Below are positions 49,329 to 59,068 of a stretch of 64,000 nucleotides of DNA, piece after piece; position 1 is the first letter of the stretch; every line of letters starts with the position of its first letter. The position numbers and the translations under genes were made by a program. The stretch comes from Bacillus pseudomycoides. GTDB lineage: Bacteria; Bacillota; Bacilli; Bacillales; Bacillaceae_G. The stretch covers positions 1 through 64,000 of the forward strand of contig NZ_NUQE01000045.1 in the NCBI RefSeq assembly GCF_002582035.1, in the 5' to 3' direction. Below the pieces are notes generated by a model. The model was not told where the DNA came from. It made no database searches and worked only from the letters and a program-made list of their open reading frames with translations.

Positions 49329-50711
<1,383 letters not shown>

Positions 50712-52205
50712 CTATTTCACTCCTACAGTCTTTTTATTTGCAAACCAACCAATTGGTTCTACTTCTAGATTTATATTAATCTGCTTAATTTCTTGGAATT
50801 CCTCTAAACCAAACGTTCCTAAACTACGACCGATACCACTTTGCTTATATCCGCCCCAAGGAGCTTCATTATATGTTGGATGATAGCTATTAATCCACGT
50901 GATTCCTGCGCGAAGCTTGCGAATCACGCGCATTGCTTTTGCGCCATCAACTGTAAATACCCCTCCAGCTAAGCCGTAATCTGTACCGTTTGCTAGCTCA
51001 ATTGCTTCCTGTTCATCCTTAAACTTTTGGATAACTACAACAGGACCAAAAATTTCTTCCTGCACAATACGCATATCAGGTTTTGCATTGACAAAGACCG
51101 TTGGTTCAATGAAGAAACCATCACCTTTCCCATCCGTTGTAATACGCTTCCCTCCGCAAGCAATTTCTGCTCCTTCGTCTTTCCCAATCTCAATATAGCG
51201 TAATACTTTTTCCATATGCTCTTGACTTACAAGTGGTCCCATCTCTGATTCCGGGTTATCACCAGGTCCGACATTAATTTGCTTTGCTCGTTCTACGAAA
51301 CTACTAACAAATCTATCGTAAACGCTTTCTTCTACAAGGATTCTTGATCCCGCTGAGCATACTTGTCCACTACCTGCATAAATACCAAACAATGCATAAT
51401 CAACAGCAGTTTCAAAATCTGCATCTGCAAAAATAATATTTGGAGATTTTCCGCCAAGTTCTAGCGAAATCTTTTTCATATTATCTGCCGCTGTTCTCAT
51501 AATGTGCTTTCCAGTTTTCGTTCCACCTGTAAAGGAAACCATATCTACTTTACCGCTCGCCGCAATTTCATTTCCTACTGTTGGGCCGGCACCCATTACC
51601 ATATTTGCAACACCTTTTGGTAATTCTATTTTCTCGAAAATTTCAAATAACTTCATTGCAGTAATTGGTGTAACCTCAGACGGTTTAAATACAATGGTAT
51701 TTCCAGCCGCTAAAGCAGGTGCAATTTTCCATACACTCATTAATAACGGATAATTCCAAGGAACAATTAATCCACAAACACCAACTGGTTCTCTAACTAC
51801 CATAGCTTGCATTGGATCAGCTACATGATATGTTTGTCCATCTGGTTTTGTAATAAGCCCAGCATAATAACGGAAGCAAGCTGCCGCATCCCCAATATCA
51901 CCTTCTGCCTCGCGGTGTGTTTTTCCATTATCCATTGTTTCAAGACGTGTAAGTTCTTCCTTATTTTTATCAATTTCATCTGCTATTTTAAATAAATAAG
52001 ATGCTCTTTCAGCAGCAGATGTTTCTGACCAAATTCCGCTATCAAAAGTCGCTCTTGCCACTTCTATCGCTTCTTTTGCATCCTCGATCGTTCCTTCAGG
52101 CGCATATGCGATAACCTTGCCATTCGCAGGGTTAATAATAGGTCGTTTCTCTTGATTACTAGACTCTTTCCACTCACCATTTAGATACATTTTTAAATCT
52201 AGCAT
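50712..52205 (-). CDS. NAD(P)-dependent aldehyde dehydrogenase
   Basis: A 497-residue ALDH. GGTKTGKHIM (around 230), the catalytic Glu in LELGGKSPNIIF (around 252) and the nucleophile Cys in GSGQVCSAGSRILVEE (around 286) are conserved; GLAGGVFT and PWGGYKQSGIGRSLG close the domain. It would oxidise the semialdehyde made by the aminotransferase to the acid. First gene of the unit, reading from a -24/-12 promoter 41 bases upstream. Confidence 0.9.
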   Translation of the reverse strand: MLDLKMYLNGEWKESSNQEKRPIINPANGKVIAYAPEGTIEDAKEAIEVARATFDSGIWSETSAAERASYLFKIADEIDKNKEELTRLETMDNGKTHREAEGDIGDAAACFRYYAGLITKPDGQTYHVADPMQAMVVREPVGVCGLIVPWNYPLLMSVWKIAPALAAGNTIVFKPSEVTPITAMKLFEIFEKIELPKGVANMVMGAGPTVGNEIAASGKVDMVSFTGGTKTGKHIMRTAADNMKKISLELGGKSPNIIFADADFETAVDYALFGIYAGSGQVCSAGSRILVEESVYDRFVSSFVERAKQINVGPGDNPESEMGPLVSQEHMEKVLRYIEIGKDEGAEIACGGKRITTDGKGDGFFIEPTVFVNAKPDMRIVQEEIFGPVVVIQKFKDEQEAIELANGTDYGLAGGVFTVDGAKAMRVIRKLRAGITWINSYHPTYNEAPWGGYKQSGIGRSLGTFGLEEFQEIKQININLEVEPIGWFANKKTVGVK

Positions 52206-52245
52206 TGTATATAATCCCCCTTTGTCGATCGTTCATATATTATAT

Positions 52246-52263
52246 AAGCAATAATTGTGCCAA
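52246..52263 (-). promoter_or_regulatory. Sigma-54 (-24/-12) promoter of the aldehyde dehydrogenase operon
   Basis: Minus-strand TTGGCACAATTATTGCTT: GG and GC separated by ten bases, matching TTGGCACNNNNNTTGCW closely. It is placed 41 bases before the ALDH start. SigL (sigma-54) promoters need an enhancer-binding activator, and such a gene lies directly upstream. Confidence 0.9.
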
Positions 52264-52309
52264 TATTTAAAATACCAAGTAATCATACAAAAACTGACTA
52301 TTTCTTCAA

Positions 52310-52439
52310 ATAAAGTGAACCTTCCATCAGTAGGGGTTTTCTTCATCCCCCACTGATAGAAAGCTCTCACCAATCAGACTTATCCTCCAGCCTCTCAATC
52401 TTAAGGTGGGGATCTTACTGCCCGTTGATGCGGGATAAC
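52310..52439 (-). repeat. bcr1-family repeat between enhancer dyads and sigma-54 promoter
   Basis: ATAAAGTGAACCTTCCATC, GGGGTTTTCTTCATCCCC, CACTGATAGAAAGCTCTCACC, CAATCAGAC, CTCTCAATCTTAAGGTGGG and GGATAAC. It adds ~130 bp between the dyads at 52451-52486 and the promoter. Confidence 0.8.
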
Positions 52440-52450
52440 ACATACAAACT

Positions 52451-52486
52451 TATGCATTTTTGCATAGGTTATTACATTTTGCATAA
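52451..52486. promoter_or_regulatory. Enhancer (UAS) candidate for the sigma-54 activator
   Basis: TATGCATTTTTGCATA (52451-52466, arms TATGCA/TGCATA) and, after two bases, the looser TTATTACATTTTGCATAA (52469-52486). Another dyad of the same kind lies upstream of the glutamate dehydrogenase promoter. Enhancer-binding proteins usually bind paired dyads 80-200 bp upstream. Confidence 0.65.
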
Positions 52487-52497
52487 TCACAACAAAA

Positions 52498-52646
52498 ATA
52501 AAGTGAAACTTCCTTTTGGAGCGCTCTTCTCCAAAAGGTTAGTTGAACCAATCGGGCTTTTACGGACAGTTATCCCCCACCTATCTTCTTCGCTTCTCTC
52601 TCAATCTTGAGGTGGGGGACTTACTGCCCGCGAATAGCGGGATAAC
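52498..52646 (-). repeat. bcr1-family repeat with a rewritten terminal hairpin
   Basis: Full length, but the terminal hairpin is CCTTTTGGAG-cgctctt-CTCCAAAAGG instead of CCATCAGTGGGGG/CCCCCACTGATGG; the rest (TTAGTTGAACCAATCGGGCT, GTTATCCCCCACCTATC, CCCGCGAATAGCGGGATAAC) is standard. Confidence 0.85.
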
Positions 52647-52687
52647 AAAGAAAAAGGAGTAGTCCATGTAGACTTCCCCTTTCTCTT

Positions 52688-54817
52688 TTAGAAATATGAA
52701 ATTGTATCAGCTGCTATTTCCTTTTCATTCATGATTTTTTGATATTTACGACTAACCGAAGATTGACTAATTCCAAGAGCTTTTGCGGCCTTCGTCGTTG
52801 TTTTATACTGCTTCATCGCAAGTAAGATTAATTGTTCTTCTACAGAATGTAATGCTTCTTGTAATGGTAAGACCCTTGTAATAACTGGCTTTGATTTTTT
52901 AAAGTCATAACCAGGGGTTAAAAATTTGCTAACAAATTCAGCTTCAATAACTGGCTCATCTGCTGATACTACTAATCGTTCAATCATATTTTGTAATTCT
53001 CGTACATTCCCTGGCCATGAATAAACTTCTAGTAAATTCAGTGCATCAGGAGTTAAATGGTAGTTTTTATTATATCTTTCATTTAATTTTTGTAAGAAAT
53101 GAAATGCGAGTACTGGAACATCTTCCATTCGTTCCCTTAAAGGGGGAACTTGCAGTGGAATTACATTTAAGCGATAAAATAAATCTTCACGGAACGTACC
53201 AGCTTCCACCATTTTTTCGAGACTTTTATTTGTGGCCGCAATAATTTGAACGTTTATTTTCGTAGGTACCGTGCTTCCGATTGGAATTACTTCTTGCTCT
53301 TGTAACACCCTAAGTAATTTCACTTGCAAATGTAAAGGCATTTCTCCAATCTCATCCAAAAATAAAATGCCTTGATCCGCTCGCTTAAAATATCCTTCTT
53401 TTCCATTTTTATCAGCACCAGTAAAAGCACCTTTCGTATATCCGAACAGTTCGCTTTCCAATAATGATTCTGGAATTGCACCGCAATTTAATTTTAAAAA
53501 CGGCTTTGAAGAACGATTTCCCAGTTGATGAATTGCTTGAGCAATCACTTCTTTTCCAACACCCGATTCTCCAGAAATAAGAACATTAGAAGAAAAATCA
53601 GCTATTTTTTTAGCTTGATTAATAATTTGTTCCATTTTCGGACTACAATAAATAAGTTTCTTAAGAAAACGATCTTTATTTTTAAAGTTATCCAATTCCT
53701 TCTTATATTGTTCAGAGATTTTTTTCATCTCATGCAATTCCGTCTTTAGTCTCGTTGCCTCTGTAATATCTCTTGATGCAATAATAATGCGATGCAGTTC
53801 TCCATTTTCATTAAACACCGGGTTTCCAACCGCTAATATTTTTCTACCACTTTTTGTTTCTTGTACAATTGATACCTTTTTCTTTTGTTCTAGTACCAAA
53901 CGAGTAACAGATGGACTAAATAAACCTTTTCGCTCTAAATCTAAAAGATTTTTTCCTAAAAGGTCCTTTAAATCTCCTCCCCAAAAATCATTGATAATAG
54001 TTTCACTATAACGAATTAATTCGCCTTTATGATTAACTACTAATATTTCATCATAAATACTAGATAAGATTGCGTTTAAATCTTTATTTAAATCCTTTAT
54101 ATATTCAATTTCCATGGCCATATCCTCAACCATCGGTATATCTTGTACAATAATAACCATTCCTTCAATGCTTTGATCGAAGCTAGGAATCGGACTGTAA
54201 TCAACTAATACTCCCATCTCATTTGTTATTTGTAACTGATTTAAAATCGTTTTTCCCGTTGCATATACATTGTTAATATGTTCCCCATTAAAAATCTGTT
54301 CTGCTGGTACATTCAGTACTTTTTCAGAAGTAGATTTAATCATCTTTAAACCAGATTCATTACAATTTACAATTTTCTTTTCCCTGTCTACTACAAAAAT
54401 CCCCATTGGAATAGACATTAAAATGATTTTTAATATATCTACACTTTTATTTTCTTGCTTAAATAATTCTGCAAAAACATCCTCTCTTCTTATGTATCCT
54501 TTTAACTCGCCTATTTCATTTTTCACAATGGCAATAGGCGCCCCAATAATTTGAAAGAGAGCTGTTAAGGAAATATTTTTGCTAAGGTGACAGATTGTAT
54601 CTAGTGAAACAGCATTTGAAAGTAATGCTTGGGCAGTTAATACCTCATTTCTTGATAGCAGATCCTTCACATGGACGTATGCAAATAATTGATCTTCTCT
54701 TTTTAAAAATAGAAAAGGTTCTTTTATATTTGTAACGTCTATATTCCAGTCCTTTTCAGGTTGATCAATAGGTAGAGAAACAATTTGTCTAATTTTTTTA
54801 TGAGCAATGGAAAACAT
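52688..54817 (-). CDS. Sigma-54-dependent enhancer-binding transcriptional activator
   Basis: A 709-residue RocR/AcoR-type activator. From the N-terminus: a sensor region with a CBS-like segment (about 40-120), two PAS domains (about 130-230 and 240-355), a AAA+ domain (about 385-625) with Walker A GESGVGKEVIA, the sigma-54 loop GYTKGAFTGAD and Walker B GILFLDEIGEM, and a Fis-type helix-turn-helix at the end (TTKAAKALGISQSSVSRKYQ). It probably controls the ALDH operon downstream and the GDH operon upstream. The effector sensed by the PAS domains is unknown. Confidence 0.93.
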   Translation of the reverse strand: MFSIAHKKIRQIVSLPIDQPEKDWNIDVTNIKEPFLFLKREDQLFAYVHVKDLLSRNEVLTAQALLSNAVSLDTICHLSKNISLTALFQIIGAPIAIVKNEIGELKGYIRREDVFAELFKQENKSVDILKIILMSIPMGIFVVDREKKIVNCNESGLKMIKSTSEKVLNVPAEQIFNGEHINNVYATGKTILNQLQITNEMGVLVDYSPIPSFDQSIEGMVIIVQDIPMVEDMAMEIEYIKDLNKDLNAILSSIYDEILVVNHKGELIRYSETIINDFWGGDLKDLLGKNLLDLERKGLFSPSVTRLVLEQKKKVSIVQETKSGRKILAVGNPVFNENGELHRIIIASRDITEATRLKTELHEMKKISEQYKKELDNFKNKDRFLKKLIYCSPKMEQIINQAKKIADFSSNVLISGESGVGKEVIAQAIHQLGNRSSKPFLKLNCGAIPESLLESELFGYTKGAFTGADKNGKEGYFKRADQGILFLDEIGEMPLHLQVKLLRVLQEQEVIPIGSTVPTKINVQIIAATNKSLEKMVEAGTFREDLFYRLNVIPLQVPPLRERMEDVPVLAFHFLQKLNERYNKNYHLTPDALNLLEVYSWPGNVRELQNMIERLVVSADEPVIEAEFVSKFLTPGYDFKKSKPVITRVLPLQEALHSVEEQLILLAMKQYKTTTKAAKALGISQSSVSRKYQKIMNEKEIAADTISYF

Positions 54818-54917
54818 TCCGCTAACCCTCCTTTGGACTACTTAACTTGTATTGTACCACTAAAAACAGATTTTTTTAATTAATCTAACAATAAGCTTTT
54901 TTTCTTTATTTAATGAA

Positions 54918-54957
54918 AAAAAGGAAGATGAATGCTTCCATCTTCCTTTTTTTCCAC
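54918..54957 (-). terminator. GDH operon terminator
   Basis: AAAAGGAAGATG-GAAT... pairs with CATCTTCCTTTT around AATGCTTC on either strand; it precedes the activator gene and follows the lipoyl-like gene. Confidence 0.75.
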
Positions 54958-54960
54958 TAA

Positions 54961-55209
54961 TTAATCACTACCACTAATTAAAATATCTTCTTGAATATAA
55001 GCTAATACCATCCCTGGAATTACCTTATCTCCTGCTTCTACTTCTAAAGATTGTACTTCTCCGCTACATCCCATTTTAATTACTTCCAGCTGACCATCCA
55101 TATTTTTAATAGCAAACAGTGGTTCCCATTCGTAAATTCGGGATTCCTTATCAATAGCCACTTTTTCAACCGTTCCATAGCATGGGCTCGTAACAATCTC
55201 ATAAAACAA
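54961..55209 (-). CDS. Biotinyl/lipoyl-like domain protein lacking the AMKM lysine
   Basis: An 82-residue single domain: SPCYGTVEKVAIDKESRIYE, EPLFAIKNMDGQLEVIKMG, SGEVQSLEVEAGDKVIPGMVLAYI follows the biotin/lipoyl hammerhead fold, but the usual (A/V)MKM tetrapeptide is not present; the hairpin reads KNMDGQLEVIKMG. It may therefore be a non-modified structural homologue or carry the cofactor elsewhere. It follows the unknown 96-aa gene and GDH in one operon. Confidence 0.6.
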   Translation of the reverse strand: MFYEIVTSPCYGTVEKVAIDKESRIYEWEPLFAIKNMDGQLEVIKMGCSGEVQSLEVEAGDKVIPGMVLAYIQEDILISGSD

Positions 55210-55240
55210 AATGAATCATTCCCTTCTTTTATTCTATTAA

Positions 55241-55531
55241 TTAATATTGCTCTGCCAACATTTGTGACTGAAGAATCATATGGAAAAAACTTCGAAAATC
55301 TTCTACATCTTCTACTTCAATCCCTAACTTAGGTGCCCAATATTGTTCCTGTTCAATATCTTCTTGACTTAATAGAATCATTCTTCCATTCTGAATAGAA
55401 GTAACCATTGCTTTTCCCAAAAATTGCTGTGAATACGTAACGGCTATATCATATCGATGACAATTCGACACGATACAATAATAACCAATCGGTTGTCTTT
55501 CCATTTCTTCTAATAAAATATCAAGCTTCAT
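55241..55531 (-). CDS. Conserved-looking protein of unknown function (96 aa) in GDH operon
   Basis: Not recognised. A 96-residue soluble protein starting MKLDILLEEMERQPIGYYCI and ending ILQSQMLAEQY, with an alpha/beta pattern and several Tyr and Gln. It starts 24 bases after GDH and precedes the lipoyl-like gene by 31, so it is translated from the same message. Its role is presumably tied to the amino-acid catabolic operon. Confidence 0.7.
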   Translation of the reverse strand: MKLDILLEEMERQPIGYYCIVSNCHRYDIAVTYSQQFLGKAMVTSIQNGRMILLSQEDIEQEQYWAPKLGIEVEDVEDFRSFFHMILQSQMLAEQY

Positions 55532-55555
55532 TTTATTCCTCCCTTTGTTAAAAGG

Positions 55556-56851
55556 TTAAAAATGCAACCAACCTCTTAGGCGCGATGCCTCTACAATCTT
55601 ACGAACTCCCTCTATATAAGCAGCAATTTTCATATTTACTCCAAAATGTTTTGAAGTATTGAATACATCAGAAAAACTAGATGTGATTTTCTCCTTTAAG
55701 CATTGGTCGACATATTGCTCTGTCCAATAATACCCTTGGTTATTTTGACACCATTCAAAATAAGAAACAATAACACCTCCAGCGTTTGCTAGAATATCTG
55801 GAACAACCAAAATGTCTTTCTCCTCTAACATTGTGATCGCCTCTTTTGTTGTCGGGCCATTTGCAGCCTCAATTACAATCTTACATCCAAGCCTTTCTGC
55901 ATTATGTTTCGTAATCACTCCTCCAATTGCTGCTGGAATGAGTACATCACATTCTTTTTCTAACAACTCTTGGTTAGAGATCGTTTTACTAAAGAGGTTT
56001 GATACTACTCCAAACGAATCTCGATTTTCTAGTAAATAAGGAACATCTAAACCATCTGGGTTGTAAATGCCACCTAAAGCATCAGATACTCCTACCACTT
56101 TCACACCAATATCATATAAATATTTTGCTAAATAACTTCCAACGTTTCCAAACCCTTGAATGATTACTCGCATATTTTGGAGTGGAATATGTTTCAGCTC
56201 ACTCACTAACTGAAGTGTATAGAATACTCCTTTAGAAGTAGCTGTTTCCCGCCCTTGTGACCCTCCTAGCATCAATGGTTTTCCAGTTATAAAGCCTGGG
56301 GAATCAAATTCTCTAATATGATCATATTCATCTAGCATCCAAGCCATAATTTGAGCATTTGTATACATATCAGGAGCTGGAATATCTTTAGTAGGCCCAA
56401 CAATTTGGCTCACTGCTCTTACATAACCACGACTAAGTAACTCTAGTTCCCTAGAGCTCATCTCCTGCGGATTACAAATAATCCCGCCCTTTGCCCCTCC
56501 ATATGGAAGACCCGTTACTCCACATTTCAGGCTCATCCAACCAGCAAGTGCTTTTACTTCCTCAGCTGTAACATCTGGATGAAACCGGATACCACCTTTT
56601 GTTGGCCCTGCTGCATCATTATGCTGGGCACGATACCCTTGAAATACTTTTGTTCTTCCATCATCCATTCGAACAGGAATGCTTACTTCTAAAAAGCGCA
56701 TCGGCTTTTTAAGAAATTCAAATACTTCCTCTGGATAACGTAAAATCTGGAGCGCCTCTTTTAATATAGACTGAAATTCCTCTAAAGGATTTTCAATCTC
56801 AACTTTTCCCTGTGTAGATTGAGTTGTATTTTTTTCTGATTGAATTGCCAC
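55556..56851 (-). CDS. Glutamate dehydrogenase (catabolic, RocG-like)
   Basis: A 431-residue hexameric GDH. RPMRFLEVSIPVRMDDG, the catalytic Lys region LPYGGAKGGIICNP, PAPDMYTNAQIMAWM and the dinucleotide motif VIIQGFGNVGSYLAKYL (around 218) are present. It converts glutamate to 2-oxoglutarate and ammonia, regenerating the acceptor used by the omega-aminotransferase. Reads from a sigma-54 promoter 38 bases upstream. It may be NAD- or NADP-specific. Confidence 0.93.
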   Translation of the reverse strand: MAIQSEKNTTQSTQGKVEIENPLEEFQSILKEALQILRYPEEVFEFLKKPMRFLEVSIPVRMDDGRTKVFQGYRAQHNDAAGPTKGGIRFHPDVTAEEVKALAGWMSLKCGVTGLPYGGAKGGIICNPQEMSSRELELLSRGYVRAVSQIVGPTKDIPAPDMYTNAQIMAWMLDEYDHIREFDSPGFITGKPLMLGGSQGRETATSKGVFYTLQLVSELKHIPLQNMRVIIQGFGNVGSYLAKYLYDIGVKVVGVSDALGGIYNPDGLDVPYLLENRDSFGVVSNLFSKTISNQELLEKECDVLIPAAIGGVITKHNAERLGCKIVIEAANGPTTKEAITMLEEKDILVVPDILANAGGVIVSYFEWCQNNQGYYWTEQYVDQCLKEKITSSFSDVFNTSKHFGVNMKIAAYIEGVRKIVEASRLRGWLHF

Positions 56852-56888
56852 GATAACACCTCATTTATATATTTTTACTAGTTTTATA

Positions 56889-56906
56889 AAGCAATAAACG
56901 TGCCAA
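56889..56906 (-). promoter_or_regulatory. Sigma-54 (-24/-12) promoter of the GDH operon
   Basis: Minus-strand TTGGCACGTTTATTGCTT: near-perfect TTGGCAC...TTGC with GG-N10-GC, placed 38 bases upstream of the GDH start. Confidence 0.92.
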
Positions 56907-56920
56907 GTAAAAATATAATG

Positions 56921-57076
56921 TTTATCCCGCTATTCGCGGGCAGTAAGACCCCCACCTCAAGATTGAAAGAGAAGCGAGGAAGATAGGTGGGCGATTACTG
57001 CCCGTAAAAGCCCGATTGGTGAGAGCTTTCCATCAGCGGGGAACGAACCCCCCCACTGATGGAAGTTTTACTTTAT
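56921..57076 (+). repeat. bcr1-family repeat between GDH enhancer and promoter, full length
   Basis: TTTAT to TTTAT, 156 bp, near consensus: CCCGCTATTCGCGGGCAGTA, CCCCCACCTCAAGATT, GATAGGTGGGCGATTACTGC, CCGATTGGTGAGAGCTT and the terminal hairpin. It lies 15 bases upstream of the -24 element. Confidence 0.9.
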
Positions 57077-57150
57077 ATTCCCTTTTCAGCCTTCTCTCTA
57101 GAACTGATTTACAGATTTTCTCTCGTTCCTTATGAATTGTTGAATGACTT

Positions 57151-57164
57151 ATGCAATATTGCAT
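57151..57164. promoter_or_regulatory. Enhancer (UAS) candidate for GDH promoter
   Basis: ATGCAATATTGCAT is a perfect 14-base palindrome sharing ATGCA/TGCAT arms with the dyads at 52451-52486. It sits 245 bp from the -24 element, of which 156 bp is bcr1. Confidence 0.65.
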
Positions 57165-57185
57165 GATTTTAAAGTCCCCAAAACA

Positions 57186-57216
57186 AAAAACATCGGAAAA
57201 TCCCGATGTTTTTTGT
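57186..57216 (-). terminator. Permease terminator
   Basis: ACATCGG and CCCGATGT stem with T/A-rich tails, five bases after the permease stop. Confidence 0.8.
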
Positions 57217-57220
57217 TATT

Positions 57221-58570
57221 TTACATTTCCTGTACTTCTTCAAAATGCATTTGCGGGGGAGCTGATCGAAACATGTTCGTAACATATAAAAGGTAACCGA
57301 TTCCAACGGCAGCCCAGCTAAGTCCAAGAATAAGCGAATGAATATTGAGGTTAAACCATAACACAGCTACTGTACCTGCTCCTAAAATAGGCAGAACTAA
57401 GAAATTTACAAAGTCTTTTACTGTTTTATATCTTTTTTGCTTTATAACATAGTAAGCAATTACAGATAAATTAACAAATGTAAATGCAATAAGCGCTCCG
57501 AAGTTAATAAGAGATGCTGCTGTTTCTAAATCGATAAATATAGCGGAAAGTGAAATAATCCCCACAATAATAATGTTATATACTGGAGTTCGCCAGCGAG
57601 GATGAATGTATCCGAATATCTTCTGCGGGATTACATTATCTCGCCCCATTACGTATAATAATCGCGACACACTTGTATGAGAAGCTAAACCTGATGCCAA
57701 TGTTCCCATAAATGTCCCTACTAAAAAGAAAGTTTGAAATAATTTTCCTCCAACGTATAGCGCGATTTCTGGTGCCGCTGATTCTTGATCTTTAAATACG
57801 GATGGATCTGGAAAAAAGGATTGTGTAAAGTACGTAGTAACAATAAATAAAACTCCGCCAATTAAAGCGGTAAGAAAAATAGCCCGAGGAATTGTCTTCT
57901 TCGCGTTTGGTGTTTCTTCCGAAAATGTAGTTACCGCATCGAAACCTAAAAATGAAAAACAAAGAATTGTGGCCCCTGCAACTAACGGTGATATTTGTAT
58001 ATCTGATTGAAAAAACGGCTGAATGGAAAAAACTTCTCCAGTTCCTTCTCCTGCTAACAATCCTTTTATAACAAGAACTACAAACACAACCATTACTAAT
58101 ATTTGAAACATTACTAAGAATGTATTGAAATTAGCAGTAACATTTACACTAATAATATTTACCAGTGAAATCAGTAGGACAAATCCAACGACCCATAACC
58201 AAGATGGAACACCTGGAAAAAGTGCGGACATATAAATCCTCGTTAATAGCGCGTTCACCATTGGTAAAAACAAATAATCCAATAACGCTGACCATCCAAC
58301 AAGAAATCCAAGCCTTGCACTAATTGTCTTCTGTGTATAAGTATAAGCAGATCCCGCAGTCGGAAAAACCTTTACCATTTTGCCGTAGCTTGCAGCTGTA
58401 AATAACATTCCTGCTAATGCAATAAGATAAGCTCCTGGAACATGTCCGCCTGTTTTTTCAGAAACGATTCCAAATGTATCAAACCCCACCATCGGCGTCA
58501 TATACCCGACACCTAGCATGACAATTGACCAAAGTCCTAATGAACGTTTTAAACTAACTTCTTTTCCCAC
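57221..58570 (-). CDS. APC-family amino acid permease
   Basis: A 449-residue transporter with twelve helices; [43 protein letters not shown] resembles the substrate-binding first helix of APC permeases, and [29 protein letters not shown] is the helix 6 signature. It may import the catabolised amine or amino acid. The GTG start has AGGAGGAATGATAG. A cre-like site lies upstream and a terminator ends it. Confidence 0.9.
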   Translation of the reverse strand: MGKEVSLKRSLGLWSIVMLGVGYMTPMVGFDTFGIVSEKTGGHVPGAYLIALAGMLFTAASYGKMVKVFPTAGSAYTYTQKTISARLGFLVGWSALLDYLFLPMVNALLTRIYMSALFPGVPSWLWVVGFVLLISLVNIISVNVTANFNTFLVMFQILVMVVFVVLVIKGLLAGEGTGEVFSIQPFFQSDIQISPLVAGATILCFSFLGFDAVTTFSEETPNAKKTIPRAIFLTALIGGVLFIVTTYFTQSFFPDPSVFKDQESAAPEIALYVGGKLFQTFFLVGTFMGTLASGLASHTSVSRLLYVMGRDNVIPQKIFGYIHPRWRTPVYNIIIVGIISLSAIFIDLETAASLINFGALIAFTFVNLSVIAYYVIKQKRYKTVKDFVNFLVLPILGAGTVAVLWFNLNIHSLILGLSWAAVGIGYLLYVTNMFRSAPPQMHFEEVQEM

Positions 58571-58626
58571 CTATCATTCCTCCTACTTTCTCTATCTAAT
58601 TTCCATGTAACGTTTGATAATTAAAC

Positions 58627-58640
58627 AGAAAACGCTTTCA
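58627..58640. promoter_or_regulatory. cre-like CcpA site upstream of the permease
   Basis: AGAAAACGCTTTCA (reverse complement TGAAAGCGTTTTCT) matches TGWAANCGNTNWCA at 13 of 14 positions, and overlaps a possible TTGAAA-16-TATCAA promoter. Suggests catabolite repression. Confidence 0.65.
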
Positions 58641-58688
58641 ATAAACCGTGTATATGATATATCGCATTCCAAACCCTCCTTTTTCTAT

Positions 58689-58740
58689 TTTTTAAATATT
58701 CATGCAATTTTCGAGCCAAAATTACATGAATATTTAAAAA
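58689..58740. repeat. Long dyad upstream of permease
   Basis: A 16-bp perfect stem (58689-58704 with 58725-58740; TTTTTAAATATTCATG arms) around a 20-base loop. The arms contain ATTCATG, partly like the enhancer dyads, or it may be a terminator. Confidence 0.55.
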
Positions 58741-58867
58741 ATTAAGAGGATAAGCCCATTTTCACGCTTCAAAGATACAGCAAGTGAGATTATTTTCTTT
58801 ACATTTTTTGTTGGTTTTTTATTCATTTTGACATAACTTATTCAATCTCTCATACCACACTAATATG

Positions 58868-58986
58868 GCCCCCATCTCAAGATTCAGAGAGAAGCGAAGA
58901 AGATAGGTGGGGAATAACTGCTGGCATGTGCCCGATTGGACGGACTTTCAATCAGTGGGGGACCAATGATTGTAACTTCACTTTAT
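58868..58986 (+). repeat. bcr1-family repeat, 5' end missing
   Basis: CCCCCATCTCAAGATTCAGA, GATAGGTGGGGAATAACTGC, GCCCGATTGGACGGAC, TTCAATCAGTGGGGG and ACTTCACTTTAT; head hairpin missing, terminal hairpin partly rearranged. Confidence 0.75.
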
Positions 58987-59022
58987 CACGAAATAATAAC
59001 ATTATGTAAACTATCAATACAA

Positions 59023-59060
59023 AAAAAGCTGCCTTTATATGAAAGACAGCTTTTTTCAGT
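59023..59060 (-). terminator. nrd operon terminator
   Basis: AAAAAAGCTG-c-CTT and AAG-a-CAGCTTTTTT around TATATGA, 11 bases after the nrdF stop. Confidence 0.8.
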
Positions 59061-59068
59061 CCTATCTA

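Noticed and set aside
58571-58700. Sigma-54 promoter for the APC permease
   Set aside because: The only GG-N10-GC (within CGGTTTATTGAAAGC) lacks TTGGCAC and TTGC context; a SigA promoter with cre fits better.
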